DNA of 64,000 nt from Methylobacterium frigidaeris (lineage in GTDB: Bacteria > Pseudomonadota > Alphaproteobacteria > Rhizobiales > Beijerinckiaceae), in the NCBI RefSeq assembly GCF_022179185.1, contig NZ_BPQJ01000023.1:1-64000 (forward strand), written 5' to 3'. The translations under genes and the position numbers were made by a program. The notes beneath the pieces are model-generated. The model made no database searches and was not told the origin of the DNA. It saw only the letters and a program-made list of their open reading frames with translations. Positions 60,275 through 64,000 of the stretch are shown piece by piece; positions within the stretch are counted from its first letter, which is position 1; each line of letters begins with the position of its first letter.

Positions 60275-60954
60275 TGAATTCGGACTCGCGAACCAAGTCC
60301 CGGATCCTGATCGCCGACGACCATCCTATGTTCCTCGCCGGCATCCGCATGCTTCTGACGAGCGCGGCGGACATCGAGATCGTCGGTGAGGCCAATACCG
60401 GCAGCCGCGCCCTGCGCCTGATTTCGGAGACGCGGCCCGACATCGCGGTCCTCGACATCTCGATGCCGGAGATGCACGGGATCGCGGTGACGAAGCGGCT
60501 CATGGCCGAGGCGGTGTCGACACATGTCGTGCTGCTGAGCGCGCACGACGATCCCACCTACGTTCGCCAAGCCCTCGGCGCCGGCGCGCGGGGCTACGTC
60601 CTCAAGAACTCGGCTGGCGACAACCTGATACAGGCGATCAGAGCCGTGAGCAGCAGCGGACTCTATCTCGATCCCGCCATCGCGGAACGGTGCCTGCCGG
60701 CGAGCGATCTCGCCGGTTCGCGCATGAATGGCACCGGCGAACGCGGTGCCCTCCCGCTCACCGACCGGGAACGAGACGTCATCCGCCTCATCGCCCTCGG
60801 CTTCACCAACAAGGAAGTCGCAGCCAAGCTCGGCGTGACGACGAAGTCGGTCGAAACTTACAAGACCCGGGCGAGCGAAAAGCTCGACCTCCGTTCGCGG
60901 TCCAAGATCGTCCAGTATGCGATCCTGCAAGGATGGTATCACAACGCACTGTAG
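60271..60954 (+). CDS. NarL/FixJ-type response regulator
   Basis: The 227-residue regulator has a receiver domain (ILIADDHPMFLAGIR, phospho-acceptor D62 in VLDISMPEM, K in YVLKNSAG) and a C-terminal LuxR-type HTH (LTDRERDVIRLIALGFTNKE, VETYKTRASEKLDL). It pairs with the overlapping kinase and probably controls the EPS genes around it. The start at 60271 overlaps the kinase stop. Confidence 0.9.
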   Translation: MMNSDSRTKSRILIADDHPMFLAGIRMLLTSAADIEIVGEANTGSRALRLISETRPDIAVLDISMPEMHGIAVTKRLMAEAVSTHVVLLSAHDDPTYVRQALGAGARGYVLKNSAGDNLIQAIRAVSSSGLYLDPAIAERCLPASDLAGSRMNGTGERGALPLTDRERDVIRLIALGFTNKEVAAKLGVTTKSVETYKTRASEKLDLRSRSKIVQYAILQGWYHNAL

Positions 60955-60993
60955 GCGGCCGGCGAGGCCCGGCTGCGCGATCCGTACGCGACT

Positions 60994-61332
60994 TCAGCGC
61001 CCGGGATGGTTGGTGCGGCGGGCGACGATCGGCGGGTCCGACCGGGGCTTCTCGGTCTGCGCCTGGACCGCGGGATCGGGAGTTGACGCTCGGAAGCGTT
61101 CTCGTATGGCCCGCAGAATGACGCCGATGCCGTAGCCCACCTGAACTGCAACGATCGCCACGACGACGTTGGCGGCAGTCGAGGACGGGCCGACGATGCC
61201 GACGAGGCTCAGCCCCGCGCCGAAGACGAGCGCCACGATCACAGCACAGAGCACCGCCAGCAGGGCCGGCAGCCGCGCGAATGTCCCGAGCAAGGTGCCC
61301 GCGGCCAAGAGGCAGATTGCGTAGGGCACCAT
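60994..61332 (-). CDS. Small membrane protein near EPS genes
   Basis: A 112-residue product with three membrane segments (VPYAICLLAAGTLLGTFARL, LLAVLCAVIVALVFGAGLSL, VVVAIVAVQVGYGIGVILRA) and a polar tail. GGAG precedes the ATG. Function unknown; it runs opposite to the EPS genes, converging on the response regulator. Confidence 0.65.
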   Translation of the reverse strand: MVPYAICLLAAGTLLGTFARLPALLAVLCAVIVALVFGAGLSLVGIVGPSSTAANVVVAIVAVQVGYGIGVILRAIRERFRASTPDPAVQAQTEKPRSDPPIVARRTNHPGR

Positions 61333-61727
61333 CTCGAACTCCAGATCCGTGGCCTGCCTGGACTGATGCGATCCTCAGATGCTCGCTTCCAACGACGGCA
61401 TCGGCCCAAAGATCCGTTCCGGAACCGAACGATTCCGGAACGCGCCGGATCAGCGCAGCGATCCCCGAGTCACGAGCGCTCGTGTGCGGAAAAACCTGAC
61501 AATTCCATCAATATTCTTACGCCGTGATTGGCATCCCCGACTCCTCAATCAGCTTAGAGTTAGATAATTAAGAAATCATTAAGGCAAGCTTTGGCCCCCT
61601 GAGGAATAGCTGCTGCCCAGTCGTTCGAACCCCTCGTCCGTGGCAGCTCAGTCCGGCTGTGGCGGCGTCCCTCCTTGGCTTGCCTGATTGCCCTGTTGCT
61701 TGGTGCTCGATCCCGATGGGAGGTGTC
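61333..61727. other. Upstream region of the priming transferase
   Basis: No gene seen. Two TTCCGGAA palindromes, GTTCCGGAAC (61416-61425) and ATTCCGGAAC (61432-61441), lie 16 bases apart centre to centre, a spacing of about one and a half helix turns. An AT-rich patch at 61500-61590 is a likely promoter. Confidence 0.45.
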
Positions 61728-62417
61728 ATGCTTATCGAACGTTCCGCAGAAGCGACGGCGATACCGCTGAACGACGTTGCCCGCGACCACGCCCTCAGGG
61801 CCCCGGCACTCAGCCGCGCGAAGCGGACGCTGGACATCGTCGCCGCTGGCGGCGCGCTTGCCATGTTCGGCATACTCCTCGGGATCATCGCTCTCGCCAT
61901 CCTGATCATGGAGGGCCGGCCGATTCTCATCCGCCATCGCCGCATCGGCCGGAATGGCGTCAGCTTCCCGTGCTTCAAGTTCCGCACCATGGTGCGGGAT
62001 GCCGATGCGGCGCTGTCCCGGTATCTCGCCAGCCATCCCGAGGCGTCGGCCGAGTGGCGGGAGACCCACAAGCTGAAGCGCGATCCCCGCGTGACGCCGC
62101 TGGGCCGCGTCCTGCGGGACACCAGCCTCGACGAACTGCCGCAGCTCTTCAACATACTGCGTGGCGAGATGAGCCTCGTCGGTCCCCGTCCGATCGTCGC
62201 CGACGAGATCAAGCGCTACGGGATCGCCTTCGCGGATTACAAGGCGGTGCGCCCGGGCCTGACCGGCCTCTGGCAATGCAGTGGCCGCAACGACGTCAGC
62301 TACGAGCAGCGCGTGCAGATGGACTCTCAGTATGTCAGATCCTGGTCGCTCTACAGCGATCTGGCAATCATCGTCAAGACAGTGCCGGCTGTGATTAAAT
62401 CTCGCGGCGTATATTGA
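61728..62417 (+). CDS. Undecaprenyl-phosphate sugar phosphotransferase (EPS priming)
   Basis: The 229-residue protein has one membrane segment (KRTLDIVAAGGALAMFGILL) and the PHPT catalytic domain: PILIRHRRIGRNG, CFKFRTMV, RVTPLGRVLRDTSLDELPQL, MSLVGPRPIV and the C-terminal VRPGLTGLWQCSGRND. It loads the first sugar-phosphate on undecaprenyl phosphate. Short form, without the extra N-terminal membrane segments of WbaP. GGGAGGTG lies right before the ATG at 61728. Confidence 0.9.
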   Translation: MLIERSAEATAIPLNDVARDHALRAPALSRAKRTLDIVAAGGALAMFGILLGIIALAILIMEGRPILIRHRRIGRNGVSFPCFKFRTMVRDADAALSRYLASHPEASAEWRETHKLKRDPRVTPLGRVLRDTSLDELPQLFNILRGEMSLVGPRPIVADEIKRYGIAFADYKAVRPGLTGLWQCSGRNDVSYEQRVQMDSQYVRSWSLYSDLAIIVKTVPAVIKSRGVY

Positions 62418-62453
62418 AATAGAAATACAATCTCTGCCAATCGATTTTCAACT

Positions 62454-62476
62454 GTGTCGTCATATTGTGACGACAC
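62454..62476. promoter_or_regulatory. 9-bp hairpin between priming transferase and wzz-like gene
   Basis: GTGTCGTCA (62454-62462) pairs perfectly with TGACGACAC (62468-62476) around TATTG. It lies about 29 bases before the next start codon, so it could be an operator or an attenuator. Confidence 0.5.
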
Positions 62477-62504
62477 GTCTTTCGCTGTCGTCTGACGAGG
62501 ACGG

Positions 62505-64000
62505 ATGATGCTGCGCGTTGACCCTGCGCGACTGCCGATGCCCCCGTCCGGGGCGGGGTCGCCAGCTCCACCAATCACTCTGCGGTCGTTCGGAGGCGTA
62601 CTGCGGCAATCTTGGCCCATCATCGCCGCCTGCATTGTGCTCTGCGTCGCAGGTGCGGCCTCGTTCGTCATGCTGAGCGTACCGGTCTACTCGGCGGCGA
62701 CGCAGCTCCTGATCGAGCCTCAGCGGCAACAGCAATTGCTGTCCTTCGAAGCGGGCATGCTGGATCTCACGCTCGACAATGCTCAGGTCGAGAGTCAGAT
62801 CGAATTGCTGCGCTCCGAACGGATCACCTCGGCCGTGGTCAAGGCTCTCGGCCTGAGCGAGGATCCTGAGTTCCAGCGCGAAGACGGCTGGCTCAGCTGG
62901 CTGCGCGGCTCGCCGGAGACGCCCGCCAGGGACGCCGAATCCGAGCGCGTGCGGGTGGCGACCGCGATCCTGACCCGCCGCGTCGGCGTACGGCGGGTCG
63001 GCCAGTCCTACGTCATCGAGATCACGGCGCAGGCCTTCCGACCCGAGCGCGCGGCCGAGGTCGCCAACGCGTACACGGACGCGTACATGCGCGATCAGTT
63101 CGACGCCAAGGCCCGGGTCGCCCGCAGCGGCGCCGACTGGCTCCAAGCGCGGATCAGCGACCTGCGCGTGGAGCTGAATGGGAGCGCCCGGGCCGTCGAG
63201 GACTTCAAGATCCGGAACGATCTGGCGAGCGGGCATAGCGGCCTGCTCGTCGAGCAGCAGCTGAGCGAGATGAACAGCCAACTCGTGACGGCACGGGCGC
63301 AGACGACCCAGGCCTCCGCGCGGCTCGCTCGCATCCAGGCCGTGCTCCAGGCCGGGACCAGCACCGCGGCGGTAGCCGAGATCCTGAACAACCAGGTGAT
63401 GACCAACCTGCGACAGCGGCAGCAGGATGCCGCCCAGCGGGAGGCCGAGGCCCGCGAGCGCTACGGCCCGGAACACAGCTCGGTCGTGGCAGCGCGGGGC
63501 GAGGTGGAGCAGGCGGAGCGCGACGTCGCGACGGAGGTCCGGCGCATCGCGCAGATCTACCTGAGCGACCACGACATCGCGGTGAGCCGCGAGCGCGGCA
63601 TCGAGTTACGGATCCGGCAGCTCATCGCCGAGGCCGATCGCCGCCGTCTGGCCCGCGTGACGCTGTCCGAGTTGGAGGCACAGGCTCAGAGCTACCGCAG
63701 GATGTACCAGAACCTTCTCGAGAAGCTGTCGGAGACGGTCCAGAAGGAGACGCTGCCGGTGACGAGCGCTCGGGTCATCGCTCCGGCGACGACTCCGCTC
63801 GACAAGAGCAGCCCGCGCGGAAAGCTCACGCTCGCCCTGGGCACGGCGGTCGGCCTGCTCCTGGGCGTCGCGATCAGCACGGTCCGCTACACCCTCGACC
63901 AGACGGTGCGCAGCAGCGCCGACCTTCAGCGGGTCCCGGGCCTGTCCTGCCTCGCCCTGCTCCCGGCGGTTGGCAAGCGCCTCCGGGGGCGCGCAAAGCC
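62505..64000 (+). CDS. Wzz/GumC-type chain-length and export protein (partial)
   Basis: At least 498 residues before the window ends. An N-terminal membrane segment (SWPIIAACIVLCVAGAASFV), a Wzz domain (VYSAATQLLIEPQ), a long coiled-coil periplasmic part and a second membrane segment (KLTLALGTAVGLLLGVAIS) preceded by a proline-bearing APATTPLDKSSP motif mark the GumC/ExoP N-terminal half. A BY-kinase domain may follow outside. ATG 62505 or 62508, with GAGG just upstream. The 3' end is cut by the window. Confidence 0.85.
   Translation, partial: MMLRVDPARLPMPPSGAGSPAPPITLRSFGGVLRQSWPIIAACIVLCVAGAASFVMLSVPVYSAATQLLIEPQRQQQLLSFEAGMLDLTLDNAQVESQIELLRSERITSAVVKALGLSEDPEFQREDGWLSWLRGSPETPARDAESERVRVATAILTRRVGVRRVGQSYVIEITAQAFRPERAAEVANAYTDAYMRDQFDAKARVARSGADWLQARISDLRVELNGSARAVEDFKIRNDLASGHSGLLVEQQLSEMNSQLVTARAQTTQASARLARIQAVLQAGTSTAAVAEILNNQVMTNLRQRQQDAAQREAEARERYGPEHSSVVAARGEVEQAERDVATEVRRIAQIYLSDHDIAVSRERGIELRIRQLIAEADRRRLARVTLSELEAQAQSYRRMYQNLLEKLSETVQKETLPVTSARVIAPATTPLDKSSPRGKLTLALGTAVGLLLGVAISTVRYTLDQTVRSSADLQRVPGLSCLALLPAVGKRLRGRAK

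Overview
The window comes from a very GC-rich alphaproteobacterium, most likely Methylobacterium/Methylorubrum or a close Hyphomicrobiales relative. The evidence is the gene content: a flgB-flgC-fliE-flgG-flgA-flgI-motE-flgH-fliL-fliP operon, a DUF6894 protein, a class II DAHP synthase, an integrase fragment of a type I associate with Methylobacterium, and many GTG starts with 4-bp gene overlaps. This is an inference from protein families read by eye; no database search was run.

Layout. 1-9.5 kb: the end of an initiator tRNA, an NAD-binding dehydrogenase, an orphan TRAP substrate-binding protein, small conserved proteins, a periplasmic TIGR02285-type protein, a GH15 glucoamylase/trehalase and a large heparinase II/III-like protein. 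9.7-16 kb: a flagellar basal-body and export operon with almost every junction overlapping. 16-24 kb: a minus-strand pabB-pabA-pabC operon (p-aminobenzoate for folate), rimO, a decayed small membrane-protein gene with an intact small partner, pncA, a quinone oxidoreductase and a UbiH-type hydroxylase. 24-30 kb: an orphan ParA-like ATPase with a low-complexity partner, a secreted protein, a 2OG-Fe(II) oxygenase and an SbmA/BacA-type ABC exporter, then two identical tRNA-Val(CAC) genes. 30-43.5 kb: gph, rpiA, a DUF2059 protein, an O-antigen-ligase-like membrane protein, gor, a cyclase/PAP2/G1-peptidase group, class II DAHP synthase and a creatininase-like plus fatty-acid-hydroxylase pair.

43.7-64 kb looks acquired or remodelled. 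It starts at tRNA-Glu(CTC), followed at once by a broken tyrosine-integrase gene, a GMC oxidoreductase, an AT-rich patch and relics of IS630 and IS481 transposases. Beyond these lies a Wzy-type exopolysaccharide locus: an RTX glycosidase, GT8, GT4, a Wzy-like polymerase, a second signal-peptide-bearing glycosidase paralogous to the RTX one, GT2, Wzx flippase, a soluble NarL-type histidine kinase with its response regulator, a priming sugar transferase and a Wzz/GumC chain-length protein cut by the window end. Between wzx and the kinase sits an IS5-type transposase relic carrying three copies of a roughly 95-118 bp terminal-inverted-repeat element that looks like a MITE.

How it fits together: the sugar transferase would load the first sugar on undecaprenyl phosphate, the GTs extend it, Wzx flips it, Wzy polymerises and Wzz/GumC sets length and export. 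The two paralogous clan GH-A-like hydrolases would trim or release polymer in the periplasm and outside the cell, much as PslG does in the Pseudomonas psl locus. The best candidate for something not yet described is this paired-glycosidase EPS locus; second is the MITE-like repeat family. Two window-wide themes are dispersed intergenic palindromes (five copies) and short in-frame tandem repeats (9-18 bp) in many genes.
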